From positions 6,780,501-6,844,500 of the forward strand of contig JAXRKN010000045.1 in NCBI GenBank assembly GCA_038502055.1: DNA of 64,000 bases. Direction: 5' to 3'. The translations under genes and the position numbers were made by a program. The stretch comes from Tanytarsus gracilentus. Taxonomy: Eukaryota; Arthropoda; Insecta; Diptera; Chironomidae. The notes under the pieces are model-generated. The model was not told where the DNA came from. It searched no databases and was given only the letters and a program-made list of their open reading frames with translations. Below are positions 21,678 to 35,300 of this stretch, in pieces; positions within the stretch are counted from its first letter, which is position 1; each line of letters opens with the position of its first letter.

Positions 21678-24600
21678 TGAAGAGGTTTTTTTATGTATTA
21701 AATTTAATAAACAAGGGTACTGTAAAGACCATGAACTGGGGTCTTTTATGAAATTATTTTAAAAAAGGATTTTACTGTAACATCGATGAAATTAAAAGAA
21801 AAGCCGGAAGGTAAAAAAACAGACACAGCCAAATTGGAAATAAAACAGAAGAGAAATTTTTGGCGATAAATAAAGATATTAATGAAATAATAAGAAAAAA
21901 GCGAAAGAAAATTGCGCAAAATAAAATTTCTTTTTCTCCCATCATCATCTGATTTTTCATGTTCGAGTATATGTGAGCAGTGGCAGTATCAAGCGGACTA
22001 TGAAAGACTTTCTTGATGACGAACGCGAGGAATCAGATTCAAAACAACTTAATGCGTGGCGATAAAAATACAATTTCAGATAAAAACTTTTATTTGTGGT
22101 TTAATTAATTTCAAGGTTGGGCGAGAATTTTAAATTTTTATAGATTCTAAAGTTGTTTTTATAAATCTTTCGACTTGACTTTTTAAATTTGTTTCAACTT
22201 GATTGGATTAAAATTTAAAATACTTGAATGAACATTTTATCAACTTTCCTACACTTTAGTTCAACTTGACTTTAAAGTTTTGATCTAGTTGAGAGATTAA
22301 AATTAAATTCACAGCTTAAATTGTAATTTCCAACATTTTCATGAGAACATTACGTGACATTTCTAAGGTGATGAAAGATTTTCCATAAATTGCGTCATTT
22401 TATTTTAAGGATTTTCCTAGCTCACTGATTATTTCTTCAACAACCCAAAATTTGACTAATTTGACTGAATTTCTTAATCAACTAAATATTTACTTAAAAC
22501 CCATAAATTAAAATTTTACTTTTTCATTTGCTGGGCAAACATATTTTTCGCATGAAGTGACACTAGAGAAAAACATCTTCAGCGAAATTTTTTGAATCGC
22601 AATAGATTAAATTGAGAATTAAACATTCTCATCGACGTCACCTTGTTGATGACTGAGATGAGAGCAAATAAGCCTGAGATTGTGTGACAAAAAAAGGAGA
22701 AAAGTCATGGGACTGTAGCTTGTGTGAAAATTTCTAGCGAGTCTGTATACTTATTTGCGTGGGGCGATGAATTCGATCGTTATAGACAAAAATAAAAATC
22801 ACTTTCGCTTGCATGTATGAAGTGATACAAAAATATATATTTCCAAATTTTGGTTATTGAAAATTTTAACGAACCATAAATTTGCGGGAAAATTTACACA
22901 TCAAATGCACGCGCATGTAGTAAATTTTCGTAAACATTTAGCGATAATGCTCCCAGCTTATCACTGTCAATGCGATACTCTCCAACACCCTCGAACATGA
23001 ATGAGCAAAGTAAAAATAAACAATAAAAGTCTATCGATGATAAGGAAAAGTGCAATTGCTCATTGTTGAAGATTCTTGACGACGACTGAAGATTTTTTTA
23101 CATGCTATCTGCTGTGTTATCAAGCATTCATTTTTATGAAAAAAAAAAGTTTTTCCTGTTCCTGACATTGACATTAACTTTTCTCTAGCCTTGACATATA
23201 ATAACGAAAATACTACACGCAGTTCTGTGAAGAAGAAAAAAATATTTGGGGAAATAGCAAGAAAAAGAAAAATGCGACGCGTGTTCTCACACCACTGATC
23301 GCCTCCTGTTTTATTCCTCCCCAACACGTGCCTCTCTCCTTGGAATGTTTTTGTTTGGGAAAAAAGAAAATTGTGCGTAAGCGAAGCTGATAAAGTTTTT
23401 TTTTTGAGAATTTTTTTTTCTAATAAAAATTATTCATAATTCCATTTCAATGCATTTTACTCATTTCTAAGTTTTTTTAGAAACTATTTTATCAACCTAC
23501 TGACAAAAAAACTTTTTATCTCTCAATTGACACCGAAAATTATTTTTTTTTATACTTTTGTGACTCATTTTTTGCCCTCTAAATCGTATACGCATGTGAA
23601 AATGTATTGTAGGCAAATAAACTAAATTAAATATATTAGCACATTATACTCTCTAAAGTATCAACACGCGCCGCGAGCATAAAATAAACTATTTTCATTC
23701 ATACTCCGCAAGATGCTGCCACTTTCCATATATATTGTTTTTGTAAATTAAACGAGTATCAAGTTCACGGAAGGTCAATTTGAAATTTGAGCGAGTGTGT
23801 GAAAAGAATGAGTTCTTACCGTATTTCGAAGAGCAATCCTAAAATTATAGCACACACGGTGTTTGATGTTGAATTCAGCTGACTCGCAATGATGTTAAAA
23901 CGAAAATCCTGTAGTGAAACAATTATTTTTTAACGTGATTATTCACTTTACACATTTTTCTTTCTTTCTTTTTTCGGTTAAGTCACGTAATCGATGCGAA
24001 TATTTTGAGGGTAAAAACGGTGCCATCTTCTTCTACTTACAACTTAACTAAAGCTCTTAATTAAATAATCATTAAAGTGTCTTTTGAGTGAGTCGCGACA
24101 GTTTAATATTTATCACTTTTTACTGGACATAGATTTATGACAATCTGAATGAACTGAGGAACTGCGAAAGATTGCCTTAAAATTAACTCTCGATTTTTAA
24201 TTAATTTTTTTTTCTCTCGTGCACTTTTTTGCGCGATGAAATTGTTCTCTCGCCGTGAATAAACTGAAGGTGAATTTAATTTTGTTTTATCGTGATGCGA
24301 TGAGAGAGAACCAGAGAGGAAATTCAGAAAATCCAAATTTTTATATTTTACCGGCTTTTTACTTTTTTATGAATCTTTGAATTATTTTTTATAGTTTGAA
24401 CTACTTGACTAGTTTATGAACAACTTGAATTGTTTTAATTCACTTGATTATCAAGTATTGATCCACACATGATTAAATTTAAGTGAAATTTTTAAATCTC
24501 CAAAAAGTTTTTAATTTTTCACGAGCACTGCAACCTAGTTTAAATTGCACGTACACCAGTGCAAAAGACAATTTATCGTGCTTTGGTTCAAAGAACTTAA

Positions 24601-25218
24601 TCTCTCTCGATGCTTTTCTTTGAATACATCGAGAAATGCACGAAAATTTCTCGTGATGTCACTGGCCACCAAGAGCTCGCTCAGAAAAATATATTTTTGA
24701 ATGTCGCGAGAAATAACAAAACCGAGAGATCCGATTCAGCTTAATTGCCATTATCTTTTAATTAATGATTTTCACTCATTCTCTCTCTCACTCTGCACAC
24801 GGCCTCAACCTCTATAAACAAAAACAAAAATATTGAAACTCTTTTTCTTTTTAGCTGCAAGATCTAATTGCAAGTTATTATTTTGATAACGTTTCACCAT
24901 TTACCCTCAAATTTTCACATCGAAAGTGACTAAATTAAATATTTTTTACATTTTAGAATTAAATAAATCCAATTTTCACTTAATTCCAGCACAATTTCAC
25001 CGAGTTACTGTAAATATATTTTTCAACTAATCGACGTCCTTTGACTGTCATTGACACGATGAAATCGAATGAGTTAGCAAATAAGTTTAGCACAAAATTT
25101 TAAAAATTCAAATCGACATTTTCGGCCGTTAAAATTATTTTGTTCAACTTCTTGAGGTTGTCATTGCTATTCAGGCTCTATCTTAAATTTTCACAACATT
25201 TCACAATAATTTAAAAAT
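21678..25218. other. Divergent regulatory region / long 5' intron
   Basis: AT-rich sequence between two divergent genes, holding the proposed 5' intron of the phosphatase-targeting gene, its promoter, and the promoter of the ZAD gene. No coding structure, inverted repeat or transposon end seen. Confidence 0.4.
23820..23960 (-). other. Candidate 5' non-coding exon of the phosphatase-targeting gene
   Basis: A good donor (AAATACG|GTAAGAAC) at 23819 on the minus strand ends a stretch with no ATG in its last 80 bases. It lies upstream of the coding exons, which begin with an acceptor at 21677. The 5' limit is not visible. The pairing is inferred from orientation and splice sites only. Confidence 0.35.
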
Positions 25219-26555
25219 ATGGAAACCAATAAAACTCCAACCACTTACCAAGAATTTCTAAAACTACACGCAACATTTAGTCAGCCGCCAATCGTTGCTC
25301 AACAACTCGATGAGGCAGCTGGAGGTGAAGAAATTGTGGAAACAAAAAAAATTCGAGTAGAAGAAATTCCACAACAACAACAACAAGAAAATTCAGAAGA
25401 ATCAATTTCAGTCTTAACTGACCTATGCCGTGTGTGTGGCAACAAGGGAATTATTTCTCTGTATGTTGAGCCTCCGGTGAATCTTCTCTGTTTTAAGCCT
25501 TCAAGAGAATCAATGGAAAATAAAACTACGATCGGTCAAATGATTTCGGAGCTATCTGGAGAAATTGTGAGTATTTGCTGAACTGGATGTGGTTTTTTGT
25601 TATTGTTAAGATCTTCTTGAAATAATTATGTGAATTTTCAATCATCCAGTGATAAATTTTTTAAATTTTTCTATGTCACTTTCAGATCGAAAAAAATGAT
25701 CTTCTGCCTCAGTATATCTGTGGTCATTGTACCCAGTACTTACAGCACGCTTACAACATTAGATGCCAAATTCGCCAAACCTCAAATAATTTAAGACTAG
25801 TGAAACAGATTCATTCTGAAGAAGGTACGCTGCTACGACAATCACCTCCTTCAAGTACCATTCCGACAATTTCAGAAAACCAAGCAGTGATGTGAGTAGA
25901 AAATTCATATCGCCGTTCAAAAAATTGCTGAAAGATTGATTAGTTGCAATAATAATTAAAATTAATTTTCACAGACCACCCGCAGTTTTTTTAAATGAAA
26001 ACCAAAAAGAGATCATCGAAGAGAAGGAACAAATTGAAGGTGAAAAGTATTGGAATGAAGTGATTACAAAGAAATACGCAAAGATTACTATCGCGGTCCC
26101 ATCCGTGAAGAAAAACGAGCGACTTACAGAACATAAATGCAATAGCTGTGGAAAGCGAGGTTTGAATAAATTTTTTTATACAATTAAGTGATTGATATAA
26201 AATCGATTTAATTTTAGTCTACAGCATTAAATCGCTCAATCAACACACGGACATTTGCATCATCGCACAACTAACGACTTTCTTTAGCCAACTTCAGCTA
26301 CTCTATCAAGCATTTCTCGTCAACAAAATATCATCGTTCAATTATCAAATGCAAGCACTTTCGCTCATTTACAATACCAACAAAATATTGAAAAAGATTG
26401 CAAAGAAGGCAAAATTTGAGCTCGGAGCACTGTCACCGGAAGTCTCAACGGCTGAAATTAATCGAACAATGTCATTTGAGCAAACCACTCGTCGTCAGAA
26501 CAATTCAACTCGATTCTACTCGCCCGACAACGGTTACAACTCTGGAAATACATAA
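25219..26555 (+). CDS. ZAD-domain protein with one C2HC zinc finger
   Basis: Exons 25219-25566, 25686-25891, 25975-26159 and 26218-26555 join in phase to 358 residues. After an acidic, glutamine-rich N-terminus the protein has a ZAD domain, the arthropod zinc-finger-associated dimerisation module. Its zinc ligands are C70 and C73 (LCRVCGNKG) and C128 and C131 (ICGHC). A single finger follows: C240-x2-C243-x12-H256-x3-C260. The C-terminal 100 residues have an amphipathic, coiled-coil-like stretch (QLQLLYQAFLVNK... to KILKKIAKKAK) and a polar tail. Most ZAD proteins carry arrays of C2H2 fingers; one C2HC finger is unusual and may serve protein contact more than DNA reading. Probably a nuclear transcriptional regulator; ortholog not identified. 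AATAAA lies at 26701. Confidence 0.85.
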
Positions 26556-27108
26556 TTGAGATTAAAAAGCTTAAAGTTTAGATGATTTGTAAAAATTTAT
26601 TTTAAGAACAAACGATTGTGAGTCATCTTCAATGTGATTTCGAAATTTTTGTAGTATTTCTAAATTTTAAAGTTCTTAAAAAATAATTATAAGACGGTAA
26701 AATAAAAGTTTCAAGAGTTTCCGTTAAATTTAAATCTTTCCGCATGTTGAGCAAGGGTTGGCAAAAATTTTTATATATTTTTTGGAAAATTTAAAATTAA
26801 AAAAAAAATATTTTTTTAAAATAATTTTTTAGCTCGTTCAATTTAAAAGCTCTTTTGCCATTCCTCGTAATTTTTTAGCACTGCAGTGCTAAAGTTCTAA
26901 AAAGAAGAAAACTTCAAAACAAAGTCAAGAAAAAAGATAAAAAGTAATATTTCTAATTTAAAGTGTTCTTACGCGATAAAAAATTGCTTTTAAAACTGAC
27001 AACTCAATAATTGAGCGAGGAAGTCTATTAAAAAATGTCTTGACTGCTCGAAAGTGCCAAAAAACTAAATAAAATCGGGAAATTAAATATTTAAAGAATT
27101 TTTTCGCA
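26556..27108. other. Intergenic, nothing recognised
   Basis: 3' flank of the ZAD gene and promoter side of the next plus-strand gene. AT-rich with homopolymer runs. Confidence 0.35.
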
Positions 27109-28634
27109 ATGAATTTCAACAGTTTTGTCATTTCGTGCTTCCTGGTTGTAATTGCCAATATCTTCAAGAGTCATTGCCACAGTCAATATTGTAAGTGTTT
27201 GATGATGATGATTACATAAAGTGATGATATTCGTTGATGAGTCATGTCCGAATTCTGCGCAATGCATTCCCTCTTAAATCCAGTTTTAACAAAAATATTA
27301 ATTAACAAGTTACAAGTACAATGAAAGCTTAAAGTTTTACAAACCATATATATGAATTGAAAATATAAATAATCTTTCGGCGAACTAAACATATCGATCA
27401 TACAGTTGCGTTGAAGACATTTTCGTGTGAACTTTCAGTGGGTCATTCGTGCCTGCTGAATGTTTAGCTGGGAAAAAATTCTAAACATTTCCTTTAAATA
27501 GAATCTGTTTGAGAGTTAGGTCACGATTTATCGAATTTGTAAAATTACAAAATTAATTTCGCTTGAATCTCAAAATTCACATGAAAAATCACTTACATGT
27601 TAAGTGTGTATTTATAGTGTTTATAAATTCTCAAATTTATGTTTTTTCTTCTATTTTTAGACAACGTCGAGTCGATAGAACCGAATCCAGCGCAATTATG
27701 TACTCATCAAAAATCATTCATATATTCGCTCTTCTCGTCAAAAAATAATAAATATGAGATAGAATTAAATCGAGACAGAAGTGCCGTTCTCTTAAATTTG
27801 CGATGGAATGCAACGCAGGCGAAAAAGCTAAGAAACGAATGCAAGATAACGATATCGACGAAAAGTTTTCACAAGCACAGTGGGATCTACATCAACATTT
27901 TAAAGATGAAACTTAGACAATTCAAATCAAGCGAGAAGTGCATAGATTCGCTCCAAATTAAATACAATGGTAACATTAAACAGTCAGTTTGTGGGACTTT
28001 ACAATTGGGAAAAATTAAATCGTATGAAGATCTAAATGGTAGAGTTAAGTTTACTCTGAATATTGACACCGCAGTGCCGTTCGATAAGCCAGAAGACTTC
28101 ATTGAACTACAAATAGTAGCGACGGCATTTAAAGAATGTAACGATGATCTAGAAAAGGAGTTCAATTGTAAAAATAATAATCATAAGAGCTGCATAGCAA
28201 AATCGTTAGTTAACGACACCGTCATAAATTGTGTTGAGCCAGGGTGCGCGGATGAACACATCGGCTGTACATCGTCATCAGTTTATTTTACAGACTCACT
28301 TGATGACTCATCTGGAAGTGAGAATTTAGTTCAAATTTTCCTGTCTGCTCTAACTTCTCTAATACTTACAATGCTGACTTGTGGCGGACTAATTTGGATA
28401 ATTTATAAAATTCGAAGATGTTATGCACCCGCAACTACAGAAACTCCAACGACCAATAGGCGGAGACATCGACGACAACGTCACAATACCGCCAACTCAA
28501 CCACAATATCACAAGATATTTCTCCCACCGCACCTCCACTCGATAAAGACGATCTTCCGCCCTCCTACAGTGAATTATTTGGCGATACGAGTGCAGCTAG
28601 AAAGCAGGAAAATAATAGTACAGAAAATGCTTAG
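27109..28634 (+). CDS. Single-pass receptor-like protein A: CUB-like ectodomain, PPSY tail
   Basis: Two exons, 27109-27190 (ATG at 27109, strong donor ATATT|GTAAGTG) and 27661-28634, join in phase to 351 residues. Residues 1-25 are a signal peptide (MNFNSFVISCFLVVIANIF). The ectodomain (about 26-248) has spaced cysteines and a CUB-like pattern (C...KCIDSLQIKYNG...SVCG...FTLNID...FIELQI), then a second Cys-rich part before the membrane. A hydrophobic helix spans about 251-277, followed by a basic stop-transfer RRCY. The tail of about 73 residues is Thr/Arg-rich and contains PPSY (about 327-330) in DLPPSYSELF, a ligand for WW domains such as those of Nedd4-family ubiquitin ligases. It is the first of three plus-strand genes of this plan. 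Not matched to a named gene. Confidence 0.8.
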
Positions 28635-29223
28635 AATGTGACAACCCAACATGGCCTAAAATGTATTTTTAACTAAGGTAGTTTTCGTTTTTGTACGTGC
28701 TGAAAAAAAAGTTTTGTTGTTGACCATTAAATAATCTTGTCATTTTATCAGATCTGAGAAAGTGCTTGTTATAGAGTTATAGAGAAAGAAGAAAAGAGGA
28801 AATTTAATCATTATCGATACATAATTAAGATTGAGCGATGATTGAAATCTCCGCGCACATAACTAATAAGAATTTCGAGTCAAAAATTTACTAGCATTTA
28901 GAAGATTTTGATAAATTTATTTGTATAGTAAATATCGTCAATTATTGATAATGGTTTCTTTATTATGTATTGCTTGAAAAAACTGCTAATAATGAATAGA
29001 ATATTGACAAATTGTTTCTTGTAGAAAAAAGTATTTTTGAAAAAAAAATGATAGTAAATCTTATGAGACAAAATTCACTCTTTATAAAATTTGATGAAAA
29101 TCTAAAAAAATTGAAAAAAAGGAAAATTTGCAAATAAAACTTAAAGTTAAAAGAAATTTAGTGAAAAATTCAAGCTCAAAAATAAATAAAAATTTCTCTT
29201 TAATTTCAATTTTTTGAGTATGG
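28635..29223. other. 3' flank of receptor-like gene A
   Basis: AT-rich sequence up to the fold-back element, with no further coding signal. Confidence 0.35.
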
Positions 29224-30137
29224 TCATCCATCCGAAGGAATTTTCCTAGGAATTTCCTAGGAATATTTACTAGGAAATTCCTAGGAATTCTAGTAATTTC
29301 TAGGAAATTTCTAGGAAAAGTAGCGGAAAAAAATTCTAGGAAAATTCCTAGTAAAAATTCCTAGGAAATTTCCGAGGAAAAAAAATCTAGGAAAATTCCT
29401 AGTAAAAATTCCTAGAAATTCCGAGGAAAAAATTCCTAGGAAAATTCTAATAAAATTCCTAGGAAATTTACTAGGAAAAAATATTTCTATGAATTTCTTC
29501 GGAATTTTTGAACATTAATTTTGCCCTCTTAGCTTTTCAGCTAAGAAAAAAATAAAATGTAAAAAGGGAAATATTTATTTGGCTAAAATACTTATGGGCC
29601 ACCTCAGTTTTTCAACTTTTTTGAGTCTAAAATTAAAAATTTGGGCTCTACGGTTCGAGAGTTTTTTTTCCTGTATATTTGGAAAAATAAATTAGGGGAA
29701 AAACTTAAATTTTTTGATGATTTCTTTTTGTAAAAGGGAAAATGAGTGAGAAGAGGTTAGAATTGTTGCTGATTTCTTTTTGTAAAAGGGATAAATGAGT
29801 GGGAAGAAGTTAGAAAAGCTAAGACGGCAAAATTAATGTTCAAAAATTCCGAAGAAATTCATAGAAATATTTTTTCCTAGTAAATTTCCTAAGAATTTTT
29901 ATTAGGAATTTTCCTAGGAATTTTTTTCCTCGGAATTTCCTAGGAATTTTTACTAGGAATTTTCCTAGGAATTTTTTTTTCCTCGGAAATTTCCTAGGAA
30001 TTTTTACTAGGAATTTTCCTAGGAATTTTTTTCCTATATTTTTCCTAGGAAATTTCCTAGGAAATTACTAGGAATTCCTAGGAAATTACTAGGAATATTC
30101 CTAGGAAATTCCTAGGAAAATTCCTTCGGATGGATGA
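29224..30137. mobile_element. Fold-back (FB-like) element with CCTAGGAA-repeat arms
   Basis: This 914-bp element is a near-perfect palindrome. The left arm, 29224-29538, is the reverse complement of the right arm, 29813-30137. Both ends read tcatccatccgaaggaat inward, then arrays of degenerate units built on tttcctaggaatt. Inner arm ends share cggaatttttgaacatt. The loop (29539-29812) contains an imperfect direct repeat (tttctttttgtaaaaggg, twice, near 29720 and 29770). Long inverted arms made of short internal repeats are typical of fold-back transposons. No ORF for a transposase and no clear target-site duplication were seen, so it is non-autonomous. Confidence 0.85.
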
Positions 30138-32100
30138 TCAAGTCCCAATTTTTTACTGTGCAATAATTTTATTTCATTCTTTTCCGGCCATAAATTTTGT
30201 TAACTAAAAAAACTGAACTGATTTATATTTCGATAACCAAATTGCCATGCAGCATAAAAGTCATAAAAAAGTCTTTCTAGTTTGCTTTTTTTATTACTGT
30301 TTTTTTGATCTCTCTTTAAAAAAGTCTTACTAAAAGAAAATTCAATAAATTGTTTTTCACCTTTAAAGCTCAACAAAAAAAAGAATATATTTTTTAAGTC
30401 AAATCATTCAATACTAAATTACACAAGTTCCTGATTGAAAGCCATGGAGTAAAATTTAAAAAGTCAAAAGGAACTTTGTGAAAATGAGTCACCCTAATAA
30501 TAAAATAAAATCTTTACTGTTAACAAGAAAAAGTTTAAACTTTTGCACACACTTTTGAGTATTTTTTGCAAAAAGACAAAAATGTGCGTTTCTATTTAAT
30601 TTGCTAAATATTTGTTTATACACAAAATTATACACATTTATAATAAATAATTACACTTATAGGAATCGATTTAAAAATCAAGGCGTGGATATTTAAAAAT
30701 TCGAATATATTGCGATTTTTGAGGGTAAAAAGTGGTAAAACTTAAATGTCCACGCTTGAATTAAAATGAATAGTTGAACACATAAAACGAGCTGTAAGAG
30801 ATACGGAAAACAGAATAATTTGTGATGATGTTATGAATTAAATGAAACACGATGAAAGGAAGAATAAAAAAGTTTAAAAAAAATTTCTGCATGTTTACCG
30901 GAGTTTCCATGCCACAGAAAATTCAGATTTTTTTCAGGTCGACGACATAACACGGTGAAAATTATTTCAAGTGGTTTTATTCGCGCAGTCGGTCGGTGGT
31001 CATTAATTTGTCAAGATATAAATTTGACATAAAAGCGTGGCAATCTTAGTCGAGTATAAACAAAAGCACTTAATTGAGTCTTTCATTAAAGAATTGATAA
31101 AAAGCTTTTCAAAAAGTTCAAAGATAACAAATTTCCTCTCACGTCACTTTTTCATTTCAAAGTTTTATTACAAGTTCCGAATAAAAATCATAAAGATGGA
31201 GACAATATTTGTGCCAATAGAGAGAGACACTCAAGTTTAGAGAGAGATTGTGCCAAGTGGGTGGGAAAGTAAATAATTAATAATTGGATAATTATGACAA
31301 CAAGATAAGAATTTTATCAGTTTTCAAAGAGGTTAAGTTTGAATTTAAATTGCAAATATATTTCGAAATTTATTTCCTGAATTTTAGAACGAAAAGAAAG
31401 AAATTTTTCCACGGTTGATAATGAAAATAATTTATGATTTTTATAATTTTAATTTTATCGATTTGCAGCAAATTATTAATGCTGAAGAATTTAAAAGATT
31501 CATCCATTAAATTTACTCTTAAATGGAATTTCATGAAATTTAAGAAATTTTCACTTTCAAATAGTAACTCAAAGTCATATCAGTTGCACTTCAATTTCCA
31601 CTTCAAACATTTTTCTGGAAATTTCAATTTCATTAAAATCTACAAAATTTTCAACTTCTTATCACATCCGTTTTTAATTGAGACCACTCGTCTGTAAAAA
31701 TAAAATAAAATATCACCAAAAAAGAATCATTGTGTCGTCATTGGTCGATGAATTTACGCTTTAATAATTGCTTATCGCCTTTAAGCCCACTTGAATGTAC
31801 TCGATATGAGAATTATTTGAGCTCTTATAAAAGTGAAGTCGCGAGTGTGAAAACTTTTTTGTTCAAATTTAGACGCGGAGCTGAAAACAATTGGAATTAC
31901 TAAAAAATATTTCAAGGAATTGGCTGCAAAAAAAAATTAATTTCATGACAAATTGAAACATTAAACTTTTTCAAAATAATTTACAAAAAAGGGCTTCAGA
32001 ACGCAGCAGATCGTAAAATTTAAAATTTGACCTATTTAAAAAAAACTATTACGAGCCTAATTAAAATTCGACCGCCGAAAATAAAAAAGTGAGAAGCACG
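30138..32100. other. Intergenic, nothing recognised
   Basis: AT-rich sequence between the fold-back element and the putative promoter of the next gene. Only chance short ORFs. Confidence 0.35.
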
Positions 32101-32104
32101 TTGA

Positions 32105-32125
32105 GGCGAGAGAGAGAGAGATTTG
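32105..32125. promoter_or_regulatory. GAGA tract upstream of receptor-like gene B
   Basis: A (GA)n run (gcgagagagagagagattt) about 270 bp before the ATG at 32393. GA runs bind GAGA factor at many insect promoters. Position and motif make it a plausible promoter element; this is inference. Confidence 0.35.
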
Positions 32126-32392
32126 CTATCTTCATTTACGCTCGCAGCTAGCACAGATGTAAAATTTAGTTGGCTTTTTGTTGCATTAGCCACAGTCGTC
32201 GTTGAGTCGGTGTTGAGTTGAGTTGAGATTTTTTGTGTTGTTTTCAAGCTAAAATGTGACTGAAAAAAAGTGCTAAAAATAAATTCATAAAAATATTTTG
32301 TTGTGACATTAATCCAGAAAAAAGCACCTGAAGCTAATTAATTGTTTATCAATAAACGTGTGCCTGATAAGAAAGTGAAAAAAAAATCAAAA

Positions 32393-35300
32393 ATGCCGTT
32401 AAGTGGACGCGCAGGAGGTAAGAAATTAATTGCCAACCACTTGACTCACAATAATCAGCATCGTCATAATTGATGTCATGTGATAAGAGACTTGAAATTC
32501 CTTGTGTACAAGCTGATAAATTTATTTGTTATTAAAAAAGTGTGTGAAGCACCTCAGAAATATCTGATAAGTCTTTTTTTAGCTTACAAGTGCTCATAAA
32601 TTAAATTGCGAGCTTTTTTATGACCTGAAAAATATGGATAACAATTTGTTGAGATGATTATGATGAAATAACGAGAAATCAGAATGCATTTTCTTATCTA
32701 AAACGATAATTTTTTTGTAAAGTGTTTTAATTTTTTTCTAGATCCCACTTGAAAGTGAATGTTGAGTTGTTTATTTGGGTTTTTCTGTAAGTGCATAAAG
32801 ATTAAATTTTGTTAAGTGGTTCGAGATAAAAAAGTGCTGCAGATATTTTTCAAATTGATTATGAAACCACGTGGTTGGAGATTGTTAATTATTTGAAAAT
32901 TTTAAGTCACTTATTTGCACATGCTTATTAAACAAATTAATGTAATTATCTTTGTTACTCTAAAACAAATAAATTTTAAACTTTTTTGCGTTGTTTTTTT
33001 AAATTTGAAAGTTTTTAGTATAATGAAAAAGTAATTTTTAAAATAAAACTCATTCTAATTATAATTAAAACTTTAACAAAAAGTTTTAAATCCTAAAACA
33101 TCTAATTCAAATTTAAAAACCCAAAATCCCCTTTCACAAAAATGAATCACTTTTAATAACATTTTAAAACGAACAAAATAATTTTCATATCACAACTCTA
33201 TAAAATTTCCCACACGATTCCATTCAAATTTCGGCTTCATTATCAATTTCATAATCGTCTCATATGTGTCAGTCGAGTAAGTCAAGGACTTTTTATCTAT
33301 CGCTGGCCAGTTTTAAATTTGAACATGTTTATGAGTGCACTCTAAAATTACTCATGCGTACATGATGGTCAGTGCTCAAAATTTAATACCGTTCTATAAA
33401 TTGCGGTAAACTTTTTCACATGTTAAAAGTTTCGAAAGAGAGCATTAGTGTGTGCGATCTCGATGAAATTTTATTTTCACCTCTGGGAGTCGTTTAAAAG
33501 TTTGGTATTATGGGTCGATTATTAAAATGTCCCTCGGCACTTTTAAAAGGGCAATGAAAATTTATTAAGGAAGATTCAAAAGGTCAAAAAACTCATAAAT
33601 TTTACTGTAGCAGATTGACATTTACATAATAATTTTATGATAGAAAAATTGGATATCAGTTTTTATAGCAAATTTGCAGAAAAAATTCTAAAACAAATTT
33701 TAAAGCAAGTTTTTACCGCAAATACTTTATTTCAATTCGAATGAGTTTATTTCACTTTAACACCTCAACCGTCCGCTATTATCAGAACTTTATACTATCA
33801 TTCACACACCTCACCGTCTAATTAATTTTCGGAAGGCGAAGAACGAACTATAAATTACGCTTATTTCTAAACAAAAGAAAGAAAAGCTTTTCTTTTCTAA
33901 CACACCAAAAATTCCTTTATCTTTTTCCTCATTTCTTTTGTTCACCTTTCCGTGATTAAAGCAATTTCCACCTCAACGCCATCAAGAACACGATAAAAAA
34001 CTTTTTTTTCGAATGAAATCGAAAGCGAAAAACTTTTCTCATTTGTGTTTGCATTTAGCTCGCAACATGCTCAAAAAATTAAAATAATTTTCTTTGTTTC
34101 GCGTTTTTTTTGAAAAGCGAAACCAAACAGAATTTTACTAGCTTTGGTCATCATCCATTTGGCGATGAGAAAATAAGCAAGACACAATAATTGTTTTGCG
34201 CCGCAAATTAAAATGTTCATGCGGCGTTAGTGGATTTTTTGGTGGCCGGCTACTTATTACTATGGGAGAGATGTGATGACAAAAGACGAAAATGCGAAGA
34301 AGGTTGAGAAGATAATTTGAGAGATTTGAATTAAAATTTTAATTTGTAGGTATATAATATTTTTTAAATTTTACAGTTTTTTGAAAACTCGTAAAAAAAT
34401 TATAAATTTTTTATTTCCTTCCACGCGTCAAAATCATTCGGAAGAAAAATCAATCAAATTTCCAATTCACAAAATGTCATTTTTACGATGCAACATGACA
34501 CACCGCACATTCAGAACTAAACTCATTAATCAAAGTACTTCGTCAATCACTCTCAACACCTGAGTTACAAACGCTCTCATTCATCACTGATAGATGAAAA
34601 TCGGAAATAGAAAAACGCGATAGTGAAAAATTCAATTTTCCAACATCAAGGAAATTTAATTTTAGTTTGTTAAATAAAAAATTTAAAACGTTTCAAAAAA
34701 TAATTTTTATAAAAATTTAAAAGTGTCCACGCCTTTTGAAAACTCATTTGACACGTGCTGACGACGATCAGCGAAAAAAAATTTAATTCAATAAAATCAT
34801 CGCCACGAATTACCGCTGAAAAGTCTTCATCATCATGCGAGACAAATGCTCGTCAATCAAAATGTCCAAGACCTTGTCACCGGCGAGCAATTTCATTATG
34901 ATTCATTAAAAATCATCGTCGCAATTTAATGAAAACGTGACAATATTTTTCACTCTCGACCCGTCCTTTGTGGAGTTCATGTACACGAATGTAATTGAGA
35001 TTGTCTAATGGGAAGAAACTTCCGCAAATCAATTGAAATATTGATCTACAATTGGCCTCATTAAGGAGCTGCACCCGCATATTAAAATATCTTCCGTAAA
35101 TGTCTCTCGAGATTTCTTTGAAAATTCTTTTGTCTCATTTGAATGAGATTTTTGAGGGAAATTTAATATTCAGCTCATGAGCCGAATAATTTAAGTTGCT
35201 CGAGCTCTATTTAAGATCATCGAGAAGACATGACTGGCATTCAAGATGGAAATGAATGTCAATGTGAAGGTTAAAGATTTTTAACGTATTTTTAAACAAT

